From Cladocopium goreaui (taxonomy: Eukaryota; Sar; Dinophyceae; Suessiales; Symbiodiniaceae), in contig CAMXCT020000329.1 of the NCBI GenBank assembly GCA_947184155.2, positions 104,017 through 168,016 on the forward strand: a stretch of DNA of 64,000 nt, given 5' to 3'. This document shows positions 1-11,500 of the stretch, one piece after another; the stretch's first letter is position 1; each line of letters begins with the position of its first letter. The notes under the pieces are model-generated. The model had not been told where the DNA came from and ran no database searches. It saw only the letters and a list, made by a program, of their open reading frames with translations. The position numbers and the translations under genes are program-made.

Positions 1-296
1 TTTACACACAAACGCTTTTACGCACAGGCACTTTTACACACAAACACTTTTACACACAAACACTTTTACACACAAACACTTTTACACACAGACGCTTTTA
101 CACGCAGACGCTTGTACACACAGAAGCTTTTACACACAAACACTTTTACGCAGAAACACTTTGACACACAGACGCTTTTACACACAGACGGCTTGACATA
201 CAAGCGCTTTTACACACAATCACTTGTACACACAGAGACTTTTACACACAGACGCTTTTTACACACAGGCGCTTTTACACACAGACAAGAACGGCA
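1..296. repeat. 16-bp tandem repeat (ACACAAACACTTTTAC type)
   Basis: About 18 imperfect copies of a 16-bp unit built on TTTTACACACAAACAC, with A/G variants (AGACGC, AGGCGC). The array begins before the window. It is not the plant-type telomere unit TTTAGGG. Confidence 0.9.
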
Positions 297-735
297 CAAG
301 TAAAATTGCACTTTTACCTCAGTTTTTGCCGATCGACCCTCATTTCGTGCGAAAGGGTTGCTCCAGGCACAAGTAAAATCGCAATTTTACCTCAGTTTTT
401 GCCGATCGACCCTCATTTCGTGCGAAAGGGTTGCTCCAGGACAAGTAAAATCGCAATTTTACTCAGTTTTTGCCGATCGACCTTCATTTCGTGCGAAAGG
501 GTTGCTCCAGGGCAAGTCAAATCGCAATTTTACCTCAGTTTTTGCCGATCGACCCTCATTTCGTGCGAAAGGGTTGCTCCGGCACAAGTCAAATCGCAAT
601 TTTACCTCAGTTTTTGCCGATCGACCCTCATTTCGTGCGAAAGGGTTGCTCCAGGACAAGTCAAATCGCAATTTTAACTCAGTTTTTGCCGATCGACCCT
701 CATTTCGTGCGAAAGGGTTGGCGTTTCGTGACTCG
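296..735. repeat. 72-bp satellite, six copies
   Basis: The word GCCGATCGACC starts at about 328, 401, 472, 544, 616 and 688, giving a 71-73 bp period. Each copy carries a small inverted repeat, TTTCG-TG-CGAAA. The last copy breaks off near 735. Short open frames across it are repeat artefacts. Confidence 0.9.
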
Positions 736-774
736 CCGCCGGCACCACCCTCGGCCTTAAGAGAGAAAGATAAA

Positions 775-1410
775 AAGAAGGCGAGAGAGAGAAGATGTGA
801 AGATGAGCAGATGTGAGAGAAGGTGTGAAGATGAGCAGATGTGAAGATGAGCAGATGTGAGAGAAGGTGTGAAGATGAGCAGATGTGAGAGCAGATGTGA
901 GAGAAGATGTGAAGATGAGCAGATGTGAGAGAAGATGTGAGAGAAGATGTGAGAGAATATGTAAGAGAAGATGTGAGAGAAGATGTGAAGATGAGCAGAT
1001 GTGAGAGAAGATGTGAGAGAGATGTGAGAGAAGATGTGAAGATGAGCAGATGTGAAGATGAGAAGATGTGAAAGAAGGTGTGAAGATGAGAAGATGTGAA
1101 GATGAGAAGATGTGAAAGAAGGATGTGAAGATGAGCAGATGTGAAGATGAGCAGATGTGAAGATGAGCAGATGTGAAGATGAGCAGATGTGAAGATGAGC
1201 AGATGTGAGAGAAGATGTGAAGATGAGCAGATGTGAAGATGAGAAGATGTGAAAGAAGGTGTGAAGATGAGCAGATGTGAAGATGAGCAGATGTGAAGAT
1301 GAGAAGATGTGAAGATGAACAGATGTGAAGATGAGAAGATGTGAAGATGAGAAGATGAGATACAGATGTGAAGATGAGAAGATGTGAAGATGAGAAGATA
1401 AGATACAGAC
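775..1410. repeat. 16-bp tandem repeat (AGATGTGAAGATGAGC)
   Basis: Purine-rich array of GATGTGAAGATGAGCA-like units with GAGAGAA variants, about 40 copies. The 234-codon minus-strand frame across it reads only Ser, His, Leu, Ile, Phe and Thr periodically and is an artefact. Confidence 0.88.
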
Positions 1411-2982
1411 CCCCACTATTGGAAGAACCCTGCGCTCAGACGCTCTCGGGAAAAAAAACAATGAAGTTTATACGGCAAGTACTAGACACTGAACATCCAA
1501 AATCTTTATGAAAATGGTGGAAAATGATGACCAGAAATCAACCATGAGGAACTGGAGTTGCCATCATTCCTTTCCAGGGCCAAGTGACACCCCGTGACAA
1601 GGAATCACCAAATGCATAGAGCCATGGCGGCTCGGTCCTGTGGGCAAGTAGTGTACATAAAATGGTACTTCAATACTTCATCCAATTTGCCAACTTCCAA
1701 ACTTACTATAGCTACGATCATCTATGATAATCTTACTATAGCTATGATAACTATATATAGTTGTCATAATCCTTTATCTGATTGCAAGTGGTTACGATCA
1801 CGAAGGCGGGTCTACATTGCTGCATGATACATTAAAAAATAGTCCAGTCTACGTGCATTAACAGGTGATCTTCAAACCCTCAAGACCCATTGAATCCTCT
1901 GTAGACACTCTAGTGCTTCCGCAGCTGAAAGTCTGGTTGGCTTCTCTCGGGCGATGCTGGCTAGTTCCTCAACAGAGGGCAAGGCCCATGAGGTCAAACT
2001 TCCACGGCAAATCCGATACCAAGAATTGTGTGTATGTGTATATCCAAGGATATCTAATGATATCTAATGATTTCAATGATATCGAATGACATCAAGTTAT
2101 TCCAATGATACTGCTGTGAAAGGTGGGAAATCAGTGCCTTCACCCCTTCACAGCCAGGGCAGGTGCTCAAATTCCGACGCTTCACACCTGAGCCGCTGGA
2201 CGGACTCAGCTGCTAACAACAATAGTGCCCCAGGTTCCAACTCTACACCATCTTGAAAAGAAGTTGAAAATAATGTCTGGATGTTTCAACATCTGTGAGG
2301 GCATGTTATGGGCCAACCCTTATCCATTCAGAGCTCAAATCAATGTCCATATCCAATCCAATCTGCATCCAATCCATACCAATCAAAGTCCGTATGCATA
2401 TCTAAATCTAAAGATACACTCTGGTTATTTAACATAGCTGTTTCTTGAAAATGGCCCACTTTCCTAGCTGATTTATCACAATTTACCTCTTAGAAATCAC
2501 CAAAAAACATCCACAGCCAGGGGCCTCCCAAGGTCAACCAAATCAGCAGCCCCGTGGCCGCCAGGTGTAGGCACCGCCGCCAAGACATCCATGGCATCCA
2601 TGGAATCCATGGCGCCCCGAAGCCATGGCTGGAGCCAAGGATCACTGCCAGGCACCTGGAATTTCAATGGGGGAATATATTATCTATATATATTCTTATA
2701 TATATTCCTCTATATATATATATATGATGATAAAATGTGTATATATATATATATGTATTATTACTATAAAATGTGTATGTATATGTATATTGTATATATA
2801 TATATGATTATGTATATATGTATATATTATAGACACTATATTACTATATCTTAGATAGAAAATGATAGCTATATGAAAAATAGTTTTTGAAAAAATATAC
2901 GGGTTGGTGAAAATTCTCAACCCCCATAGTTTCATACCCCGTGATGCTTAAGAGTCAAAGGTAGCACAGGAAACAAATCAAA
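1411..2982. other. No gene seen; AT microsatellite
   Basis: No frame here reads like a protein. Contents are unique AT-leaning sequence, short GATATCTAATG repeats near 2045-2090, CCATGG-rich words near 2588-2625 and an (AT)n tract at about 2680-2830. Confidence 0.6.
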
Positions 2983-3600
2983 TCACAACAAGTTCGCGTG
3001 TGGAATCGTGCAAATCATGTCGACAAGTATGTACGCACTGACGCCACTGATGTCACTATCTGAGTGCCCCCAACTCCCACCCCGCTGCTTGTAGTAGTTG
3101 CGGCCATTGTAGATCATTGTGCCCACGTCATAAAAGCCTTCCAAAGTTCTTGCCACTTCAAGGGCAACATTGAAACCATCAAGATCATCAAGAATCTGCC
3201 AGAGTGCTAGGAAGGGAAGATCATAGCTGTATGACACTGTATGAAATTCTTGGCTAGTTTTCCTTCAACTCGGTCCATGATATCTGCTCCATTCTGCAGC
3301 TGGAACAACCCATGGGTCAAGTATGGTCAAGTTCGCCACGCCTAAGAACGGCTGCGTGCTGTTGCTACCATCTCCGGCCATCTCAGTGGCGATCAGGGCA
3401 TGGCACATCTCGGCACTCAGCTCCGCCGCGCCGCCCGAGATCTCCCCGGGGTCTCCTGGGGTCTCCTGGGGTCTCCTGGGGTCTCCGGCTCGCAGGACCA
3501 CACCACCACAAGGTATACCAGAAGGGATCCTTGGAGTCCAAAGGCGAAGAATTGTATCAGTGCCAAGATGGAAGTTACAACATAAACGTAGTGGACATGT
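2983..3600 (-). CDS. Interrupted exons of an unidentified membrane protein
   Basis: Not recognised. Read downward on the minus strand, 3600-3490 encodes a hydrophobic stretch (FGLQGSLLVYLVVVW) that looks like a membrane helix. A 10-bp minisatellite follows at 3455-3490. Then comes a hydrophilic stretch (GGAAELSAEMCHALIATEM, later NLTILDPWV) and, after 3237, another (YDLPFLALWQILDDLDG, later SGVSAYILVDM). One TGA near 3265 interrupts the frame. The neighbouring frame is open across that point (MDRVEGKLAKNF), so either two small frameshifts or an unrecognised intron separates the parts. The last codons stop at 2983. It could be the 3' end of the module gene at 5180-7428, but no splice chain links them. 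Composition looks coding; intactness is doubtful. Confidence 0.35.
3455..3490. repeat. 10-bp minisatellite GTCTCCTGGG, four copies
   Basis: Four tandem copies. Because 10 is not a multiple of 3, copy number changes the downstream frame, and different minus-strand frames look coding on the two sides. Confidence 0.85.
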
Positions 3601-3735
3601 CTTATATTATATGTATAGCATATTATATTATATCATATTAAATCATATCATATTATATTAAATTATATCATATTATATTAAATTATCTTATTATATTATA
3701 ATAAACTAAATTATATTATATTATATTATATCATG
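3596..3735. repeat. ATTAT-type microsatellite
   Basis: Degenerate (ATATT)n tract, TATTATATTATATC and variants. Confidence 0.85.
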
Positions 3736-5179
3736 CCAAGTTTGCCTGGATTGTGCGTGAATCGGCAGGATTCTGCAGGCGTGTTCCGATTCTGACTCAT
3801 GCGATCAATAGCTGTCTGGCAGAGTGATAGATTTGTGATTATTTCTGGCAGCCACAGCCGGAATGAAAGGTGTATGCAATTAGAGACAAGCAAAAAAAAC
3901 TCAAACCATGGAGTCAAAGCAACCAAGGTAAAGACTTCAAAGCGGAATGCTCCAATCATTCATACGATTCATATGTGTATGTATATGTTTCATTCTGCAG
4001 TGAATGACCTCAAAAGAACTGGCTGAATTCTCAGCATCCGCTGGGTGTCCCTCACAACTTCAAGCTATCCGTGCTGATCTCAAAGCCAGAGCCATTGAAA
4101 GCCACGTTGCAGCGCTCGCCTTGGAAGACTGTCAAGGGTATGGCAAGGGATGGGGGAACCGGGGAGAACTCCGAAAAAAAAGTCCTCAAATCATCCCAAA
4201 CTCAGCACGTTTGCGCTCCTAGAATATAGATATGATTCATATGGAACGATGTTAATATGAATGGACTTTATAGGCTGAAAATGAAATGATGGATTTCGGA
4301 TGGAGCGTCCTTGCAAATGATACAGTAGCCAGGGACAACACCAGCCTGTCAAAGCTCAGCTGCTTCAGTGTGTTCTACAAGCATTACTACCCCCTCGGGA
4401 GGACATACTGCATTGTGCTTCTACTGCAAGACCTATTGATTTTATCGCAAAAGAGTGCGAGTCTTGGTTGCTGAGATTAGATGTATACCAAAGCTCTTCT
4501 GGGAGATGGGGGAACGTCCCATTTTTGGCTATGAAGCATGATGAATCTGGGGCCGGATGGGGTACCCTGCCGAGGAGGCAAGAAAGTGCGAATCTGCTCC
4601 GCTGAATGCCCTTCACCACCAAAGTGCCGACCTTCGATGCAGCTGCGAAAACAAGGAACGTTCAAGGAATGAGCTCAATGTCATGTTCAACCAAAACAGA
4701 TTTCGGATTTGACCCATTCAAACAGTATAAGACAGTATAAAACATTGGTACGAAGAAGACAAAAGTGTTTGATTGAAGAGGGCATGCATCTTCTGTCTGG
4801 ATGCAAACGATGAGCATCAAACAGCGATGCAGTTGAGCTGCCCAGTCTACCCATTCAGCATGAAGCTGCTGGCTTTGATAAACCACAAATCAAGGTCAAG
4901 ACTGAAAAACTGAAATAATATCCAAAGTGAGAACTACTGCCAGAAACTTTGTAGTCCCCAATCCGACCCCGGAAAAAATATCACACTACATGCACCTCTT
5001 CTGTAAAGTGCGACGCATTGACACACTCAGCAAACCTTGGTGGACACTGCAGCTAGTCAACATTGATCAACCTGGCAAGGGGAGAATAAACAGAGGATAC
5101 TGAAAGACGACCTGTGGTGAGGTGTCTCTTGCATTTTCTTCCTGGAAGCCACAGCTTTGGTATCCAGACAGGTAAATCT
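3736..5179. other. No confident gene; intergenic or intronic
   Basis: Open minus-strand stretches at 4365-4665 and 4662-4886 have ordinary composition but no recognisable motif and no matched splice sites. Confidence 0.4.
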
Positions 5180-5249
5180 CTGGCCTATCCCATGGACTCG
5201 GGCATCCCCACACGCAGTAGCAGATCTTGTAGCGCTCTGGCGCCGTAAT
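5180..5249 (-). CDS. LCYC-module exon (YKICYC)
   Basis: Acceptor GATTCAG|ATT at 5250 in phase 0, preceded by T-rich sequence. It encodes ITAPERYKICYCVWGCPSPW and on to about 5180, where the donor is not fixed. Confidence 0.5.
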
Positions 5250-5930
5250 CTGAATCGAACAAACGACCAACTGGGCCCATCCCAATCGTCAAAGGTGTGA
5301 GGTGATTGAAAATAAATTCGACGGGTTTATCTTAGCTGAAGAAAATAAACCACAAAATAAGAGTAGCAATTTCATATCATTTCATCTTCTTCCAAATGTC
5401 ACTTGACAAGTGGAGGGGCATGCGTTGACAACGGCACAGGATCAAAACTGCAGAGATCTGCAGAGCTTCAGGGAATGCCTACAGCGGCTACAGAACCGCT
5501 TCCTTTCACCAGGCGCCCCAGCCGAATCATACCCAAATTCTCTGCTAGTGCCGCTGCCCACGTTGACCTGAGCGATTCGTTTGCAAAAGCATGATGAAAC
5601 AGCATGATACAAAATGAAAATGGATGAAAATAGATGAAACCAATTGTTGTGGTGAGTTGGTTTCTTTAAATCATCAACAATTGTCAGTTGCTGTTCTGGA
5701 TGAACAAAACCCTCCAACATCAACAGGATGAAAAACCTCAAATAACCTCAAGCCATCATCATTTTGTCAAACTGGATATTAACTGACCATTTTTATTTTT
5801 AACCATCAACAGCTGAAACAACGTGACACGACGACATCAACGGTGAAAAATTGTCAGTTGCACCACAGGATACCACAACAGGCACCCGAACGCTGGCCCG
5901 GCTGCGTGAGTTGGGGTTGAAGGCGCCCAC

Positions 5931-5983
5931 CTGTCCGCATCGGCAATGGACGTGGCTGTGAGGGTAGCCTGTCCGGACCTTGC
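5931..5983 (-). CDS. LCYC-module exon (HVHCRC)
   Basis: Acceptor ATTAG|GC at 5984 and donor CAG|GTGGGC at 5930. Two bases complete a Gly codon, then 17 codons, KVRTGYPHSHVHCRCGQ. The frame remains open beyond the donor for about 25 codons. Confidence 0.55.
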
Positions 5984-6002
5984 CTAATATCCAGAGAAAC
6001 GA

Positions 6003-6054
6003 CGGATGAAAAATGGATGAAAATGCATGAAAATGGATGAAAATGGATGAAAGG
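6003..6054. repeat. 10-bp TGGATGAAAA microsatellite
   Basis: About five imperfect copies in the intron between 6139 and 5983. Confidence 0.7.
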
Positions 6055-6138
6055 GACTGAACATGTTCTTGATCCAAACAAGATCCAAATTCAATGACTG
6101 CGTTTTGAGAGGCCCCCACAAAAATCTCCTCCAGCTAC

Positions 6139-6205
6139 CCACAAATCCCATCCCCACCGCAAAGTTGCCATCGGTGACTCCGCACTGTCCACTGAGAGGG
6201 ACCGC
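6139..6205 (-). CDS. LCYC-module exon (GQCGVTDG)
   Basis: Acceptor TTCAG|GCG at 6206 and donor TGG|GTAGCT at 6138. It has 22 codons plus one base, AVPLSGQCGVTDGNFAVGMG then FV. Phase matches the exons on both sides. Confidence 0.6.
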
Positions 6206-6380
6206 CTGAAGATGATCATCGTGGAATGAAAACTGGATGATGCTGGATGCACTTGCAGCATCGAAACTCTGATGAAAGTTGCCGGGTTGTGTTGTCTAAA
6301 AACCGGTGACCCAATGATTCTTCCCATGATCTTGATGCCTTTTTAAACTTTTTGATGAAACCCTAAGGGTGATCTATGAC

Positions 6381-6471
6381 AGGATTCGCAGCTGCAGCCA
6401 CACCCAGCTGCCAAGTTGCCATCACCATATCTGTTGTCGAGAGGTCAAATCCCGTCACAGTGAAGGCGCAC
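6381..6471 (-). CDS. LCYC-module exon (CxFTVTGFDL)
   Basis: Acceptor CCAAG|G at 6472 and donor CCT|GTCATAG at 6380. One carried base plus exactly 30 codons; the start reads CAFTVTGFDLSTTDMVMATW. It is followed by a 175-bp intron in phase 0. Confidence 0.6.
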
Positions 6472-6689
6472 CTTGGCGAAGAAAGTGGCTACTAGTGTAG
6501 AAATATACAGAATCTATCTCATCATATTTCATCTATTTCCTGATCATTAATGATAAAATTTGAATTAATTTGATATACAGTAATTTATAATGATATATAA
6601 TGATAATTTATGATAATTTAGACCCTTCCCGTCAGAACCCCCATGAAGGTAGCTCCCACCCATGTTGATCGGATTTCCAGTCATCAACG

Positions 6690-6811
6690 GCCTCCATGAC
6701 CCAAGCCCAGTTCTGACTTCCGACATGCTCAGCCAGGCCAGGGCACGGCGTATTCTCCGCACACTCAAAGAGCTGTCCACCGTCCACACCACGAACACGA
6801 AGTTGCCCCGC
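6690..6811 (-). CDS. LCYC-module exon (paired-Cys segment)
   Basis: Acceptor ATGCAG|GCGGGG at 6812, phase 0. The translation begins AGQLRVRGVDGGQLFEC and continues AENTPCPGLAEHVGSQNW. The pattern, a GxLxVxG start then two cysteines, recurs in other modules. The 3' boundary is approximate. Confidence 0.5.
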
Positions 6812-7364
6812 CTGCATATCCAAATCCTGGCGCAGCACGAGGCAATTGCGATAGCCTGTAGCTATTCAAATTCTGAGCCGAAATTCACACCCATCACCAA
6901 ATATCACCGATCTGAAATCAGATGAAAATAGATGAAATAAGCATAGTGTTGGGGCAGGTGCCCGTATTAACAACAAGCGCAGTCGCTGTAGTTGGGTCCG
7001 AGCTGGCTGGCAAGGCAAGCTAAACCCACAGGAAGGCCTGAGAGGAAGTGCAACTGATGGGCGCCTCAGTCGTGGTTGCCATGCAGACGGCAACAAGTTT
7101 CCAGTGGCAGTTCACCGTTGGACAGTTATAATGTTAAGTCCTGTTGGCTTTGCTCAGATCCAGTGTCTTGATTTGAGGTTAAAATGATACTGAAACTCCT
7201 TTCGGGTTGCACCATCATGCTTGTTGGGTTGTTGAACTCAATGTCCTAAAGGGATCTTTCAAAAATATAAAGGGTATCTATGCTGAATCAAAGCACAGTG
7301 CGAGTTCCTCCACCAGCATCGGAATTGGGAATTGATGCTTGGGGAGGAAGACTGGGCCCCCAAC

Positions 7365-7428
7365 GGTGCCAGAGGTTCCAGGAGCACAATAACAAAGAAG
7401 ATAGGTGCCAAGAGGAAGAGATCCCAGC
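7365..7428 (-). CDS. LCYC-module exon (TYLLCYC)
   Basis: Acceptor CCCAG|G at 7429 and donor ACC|GTTGGG at 7364. It encodes 21 codons after one carried base: LGSLPLGTYLLCYCAPGTSG then T. The signature Tyr-x-Leu-Cys-Tyr-Cys ends the module. The frame stays open past the donor to about 7278, so a longer exon is possible. Confidence 0.55.
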
Positions 7429-10208
7429 CTGGGCTCGTTCAAATGGATCTGTTGGCCTACTGAGGGTGGCTCATCTTTGGGTTTTGATGGCCACTCTGGT
7501 TGTGGAGGTTCATGAGGTAGAGAAGCTGCTTCAAAGTTGGCAGAAAAATGAAGAAAGGGATCCACATGATGGGGCTCCAGCAGAAATGGATGGCACCTTT
7601 TTGGGGGCAGCTTCCACCAGTCCTTTTGAATGGCCGATAAGTATCATGAAGTATCATGAAGTGATGTCTTTGATCCTTGGACTCCACACCCAAACGATGC
7701 CTGCGTTGATGTGGCGCTATTTGGGGACAAGGGCCTGGCTGTAGGGCTTTGCCAGCAACTCTATTTGCTTTCAGGATCTTTCAGGTCTTCCAAGTGACCA
7801 AACCGGCTGAAATCACCCATGAATGATAAGGCAGCTGCAACTGTTTCAATATGTTTCAATGATCTTCAGGGAAATCAGACTCGGAAATGAAGGCACTGAA
7901 TCTGAATGTTCACAGTAACTACAGTGACTACTACATGTTCAGGTTGTATAGATTGAGGGCTGGCAAACGATAGTAGCGACAGGAACAAGGAGACTTCAAC
8001 ACGACCGCCATGCTCATCACGACAGGAGTGGTGATGGCAATGGGTGACGACTTTGATGACCACTTTGATGGCGACCATGATGACAACCGCAACCGTGATT
8101 CCGTGATGATGATTTTGAGAACGCATGTTCTTCGAACACAGTATGCTCTGAGATTGGGAAGGCCTTACAACCACTGTGATTGAGTGTGTGTTTTTGATCA
8201 TGCAGAATTCTAATCATTGTTTCAAGACACCGCCCTACAATCGCCAACCGTTCGTTGTCGTTGTTGCACCTGCCGCAACCTACTAATTACTGTCACTGGC
8301 CAACGGCCAAGGCATCAAAGAGAAAGGACTTCTTTGCAGTTGATTGACCTTAAGATGTGTGAGCCCTTCCAACGGGGACCTGGTGAAGAGAGCTCAAATT
8401 CTTGCCAACATTGGATCTAGTATCTACGAGCATCTATGTAAGCATAGTATATAGACCCCAAACAGTGGATAGAATTGACCCAGATACACCGGATACGAAG
8501 CTTTTTCACGGGGATGCAGCCGATGCTTTGGGCTAAGTCAGCCCTGGCATTGCAAATGCAGAGTTGATCATTCCACAAGTTCAACTGTTCAAGTGTTCCA
8601 ACTCAACCATTCCTCAATTCTTCTGAACTTGTTTTCCAATCTATCTGATCTAAAGTTGTTCTTAACTCACCCACGCAATGGAACTAAATCTTGGGAGCCC
8701 TTCACACGCAGTCGTGCTGAAGTACAAGTACATCGCGTCCTGGAGGTACAGAACAGCTTTCCCAGAACCAAACCTTACAGCCGAGAGAGAGAGAGAGAGA
8801 GAGAGCCTCTTTGCAGGCAAAATTGATCGAAATTGACTGATGTGCAACGAACATCCATAATACATCATAATACTATATTGTATTGAGGCACCCTGAAGCA
8901 CCAGCGACTGAAAACCACTGAGCGTTGGATGTGTTGCACATCTACCTGCACTGTGGCTCCTTGCAGGCAGTCAGCACAAACTCATCGTAACCTGAGGAAG
9001 GTGGTGATTGAATTCCCCTAGCAATCGACCACGCGCACTAGATCGCGATACTGCGTGCACCTCACCCGGTCATGCAAGCTCCACTCGCGAAAAAGCCAGC
9101 TGACTATATCATGTTGCTTGCAAATCCCATTGGCTATGTCGGTCTACTGGGCAACACTGGCAACACTTCAACTATATACACTTGGCCATACTCTACCACA
9201 GCACGCAGCTAGATTTGCCTCGACTGATCCAAGTCAGGCAAGGACTTGCAGTTGTCAAAAGGAGGATCCTGTTTGGCAACTAGTTCACTCACTGTCCAAG
9301 AATGCTCGAGAATTCAGGATCTAGGAGGGGCATCTGCTGAACTCTGAGACAAACCTTCTGTTCTCTTGGTAGACTCCTCCATCATACATCTACTATCATC
9401 TACTGCATATCTCTTTCGTGTTGCCGAGTGGCTCATCTGGTCTGCCATGGAGTAGCTGCAAATCTGATATCCTCCCTTCTTGTCATATGAATGCAGTACT
9501 GTTTGACCTCAGCATGTCAAAAACGGCCCGGCATGGCCCGGCGGTTTAATGTGCAGAAAGGAAGGGACCATCAATTCATGGCATTTCATGGCATTTCATG
9601 GCATTTCATGGCATTTCATGGCATTTCATGCTTTCCAACTAATCGATAGTGCCTTTCTGGCACTGTCTGCCAAGATACCAGCAGGAGTCAAACCAGTACC
9701 ACCTCGGCCAGCGTCATGGCGATCATGGTGACACATCTGCTCTGCCAATGGAGCGTTGATACATTTTTGAACTGTTGCACGACCAATGCACAGAGGATGC
9801 AACGGCTGAATTCTGTGTGTAAATATGAAGCCGACAAGCATGCATCAGCACTGACAGCATGTCTCAACCCATGAAGTGCGTTTTTAAATGGACCTGAACT
9901 GATCGATCAGGCTGGGGAGACGGCATTTGAACTGATCCACAGTAAAGCGCAATTTTCGATCATCTTTCAAGGGCTCTGTCAGTGTCCAATCAAACCTCAA
10001 TGGGTCAACGCAGTGGGATTTTTCCAAAAACAACACTCTCTCCAAACCTTGAGTCTTTAAATCATTCAATGTGTGAAGAGTTAACAGTCATTGGTCTACC
10101 ACAGAAGCTTTTTTGTAGTGGCTGCTTTATTCGCCTCTTTTCCTGGCGTGTCTTGTGGATGTGAAAAACTTGTTGAGATTCCTCGTTAAGGTCCCCACTG
10201 GATGTCAC
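7429..10208. other. Mostly non-coding; microsatellites
   Basis: No firm gene. A (GA)n tract lies at about 8781-8803 and five copies of an 11-bp unit (GGCATTTCATG) at 9576-9630. Minus-strand stretches at 9884-10069 (ending FTVDQFKCRLPSLIDQF) and 9626-9841 are open and could be 3' exons of the furin-like gene. Confidence 0.45.
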
Positions 10209-10400
10209 CTCCTTTCACTTTTCCCTGCATCAGGCATGACAAGACTCGCAGCATGGTGCTGCTCTGTTTTTGCCGCTTTCCGACAAGTCTTTGGGCTTGT
10301 AGATTTGCCAAGAGTATGGTCAAACTCACAAGTACCACGGAAACAGATCTCAGAATCTTGGGAAGTGCGACAGTTGAAGGCAGCATACCATAGATGTACC
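10209..10400 (-). CDS. Candidate membrane exon of furin-like gene
   Basis: Reads ILRSVSVVLVSLTILLANL followed by a basic stretch (RLVGKRQKQ), as expected for a helix and its cytosolic flank. Donor GGAG|GTGACA at 10208. An alternative frame over the same DNA is also open, so the choice rests on the helix. Confidence 0.42.
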
Positions 10401-10659
10401 ACAGTGTAGTTACCCAAAACGTTTCTCATTGATTTCGCAGGTTGCAAGTACCTGCTACCTACCCACGGCACCACTTGACCGTCAGAGTCGAGGAGTGCCT
10501 CGAAACAAACCCCCTGAATGACGGAGTTCTTGCATGAGCTTCCTGCTGCACAGTCCCACTCCTGACAGAATAGTGGGAGCCTAGAATTGCATGAAAGCAG
10601 GGGGGTGCAACTGCCTGTTGCTAGAAATGTTATCCTGACATGTACTAGTGATACTAGAT

Positions 10660-10845
10660 GGTACTAGTGTATGCTGTGTCCATTCGAGCGTTCTCAACAC
10701 TTCCAGGATCCGTTGCCCAGCTCCCCGCCTGGCATGTGTTCTCGCCAATGTCATACAGCGATGTGTTCTTCCTGAGGTCGCCAACTTGTACCGATCCGGC
10801 CATGCTGCGGTCATCATCTTGGCTTGAGAATTTCAAAGGAGAACC
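10660..10845 (-). CDS. Candidate hydrophilic exon of furin-like gene
   Basis: Acceptor TTGCAG|G at 10846. It includes SVQVGDLRKNTSLYDIGENT. The frame ends at TAG 10654; a donor just before it is not fixed. No family recognised. Confidence 0.42.
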
Positions 10846-10959
10846 CTGCAACCTTTGGGTTCCCGCAGATTTCGCCCAAGTTTGAGCCAAAATTGAATCA
10901 AATTTGAACCAATTTGAATCATATTATTATATATATCTGCAGAAGATCTTCAGAAGGAC

Positions 10960-11160
10960 CTGATGCTTTTGGGGATCCTTGTTGCAGCTTGGTATCTTTT
11001 GTACCCAGTCCGAAGAGGTCCAGATTGTCTCATTCTCACCTGCAACAAGCCGTAGTTGTGCATCGCAAGTCGGTGCATTGAAATCGCTTGCAGAGCAGAG
11101 CTTCCATGAGTAAAGTAAAAACACGGCGAAACAGGAAAGCAAGACAGGTTCAATCATCAC
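10960..11160 (-). CDS. Candidate membrane-segment exon of furin-like gene
   Basis: Begins with a hydrophobic stretch (EPVLLSCFAVFLLYSW), then CDAQLRLVAGENETIWTSSD and on to KDPQKHQ at donor CAG|GTCCTT (10959). The 5' end is approximate. Position after the last cysteine repeat fits a membrane anchor. Confidence 0.48.
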
Positions 11161-11203
11161 TTCAAGACACAGAACTCTCTTGGCACCAAGTGACATATTT
11201 CAC

Positions 11204-11261
11204 CTTTCAAGACCATGGGTTCCTTGCAAGAGGTGCAGTTTGCCGGCAGTTTGCTACAGGT
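11204..11261 (-). CDS. Furin-like repeat exon (58 bp)
   Basis: Acceptor GCAAG|ACC at 11262 and donor AAAG|GTGAAA at 11203. It encodes TCSKLPANCTSCKEPMVLK, 19 codons plus one base. It resembles an A1/A2 pair fused without the intron between them. Confidence 0.58.
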
Positions 11262-11397
11262 CTTGCATCCAGCACCACCTCAGACACTGGGTATGCCATC
11301 CACTTTATTGGATCCAGTGCTGATGGAAAACTAACAGTAGCGCTATTTGAATGCAAAATGTCGGGAAGATGATCATTTGCTGATCTCACTTAGCAAA

Positions 11398-11500
11398 CCC
11401 TGCAAGACGCAACTGAAGTTGACGCAATCACATTTTGCCAAGCAACATGGCTCACAAATCCTGTTATCTGTGCTAAAATGTGTGGAAGGGCAGGCGCTTT
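11398..11500 (-). CDS. Furin-like repeat exon(s)
   Basis: Open frame VCKSACPSTHFSTDNRI then CEPCCLAKCDCVNFSCVLQ. An acceptor AACAG|G at 11461 places the exon start at ICEPCC, the same position as ICRSCD in copy B1. Upstream residues may belong to the same or a previous exon. The 3' end is approximate. Confidence 0.55.

Larger units (their letters stand above)
5180..7428 (-). other. Gene locus: LCYC-module cysteine-repeat protein (partial model)
   Basis: At least six short minus-strand exons read in order 7428 to 5180. Four have both splice sites and codon phase resolved, and two consecutive ones join exactly (6381-6471 ends in phase 0, 6139-6205 begins in phase 0, then phase 1 into 5931-5983). 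The product alternates segments with paired cysteines (FECAENTPC; a Cys then VTGFDLSTTDMV; GQCGVTDG) with segments ending in an aromatic residue plus CxC (TYLLCYC, HVHCRC, YKICYC). I know no Pfam name; I associate such modules with predicted dinoflagellate surface proteins, unverified. The same module occurs at 39500-46828 and 51161-51232. The N-terminus and any membrane anchor are not defined. An extracellular, disulphide-bonded beta domain is inference. Confidence 0.55.

Noticed and set aside
1..296. Telomere
   Set aside because: The unit is TTTTACACACAAACAC-like rather than TTTAGGG and shows strong copy variation; it looks like an internal satellite.
296..735. CRISPR-like array of regular repeats
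   Set aside because: Whole units are repeated with no unique spacers, and the window is eukaryotic.
757..1461. 234-codon minus-strand Ser-His-Leu-Ile frame
   Set aside because: Periodic read-out of a 16-bp purine-rich satellite.
7280..7744. 154-codon plus-strand frame
   Set aside because: Antisense to the TYLLCYC exon, which has a matched acceptor, donor and module signature.
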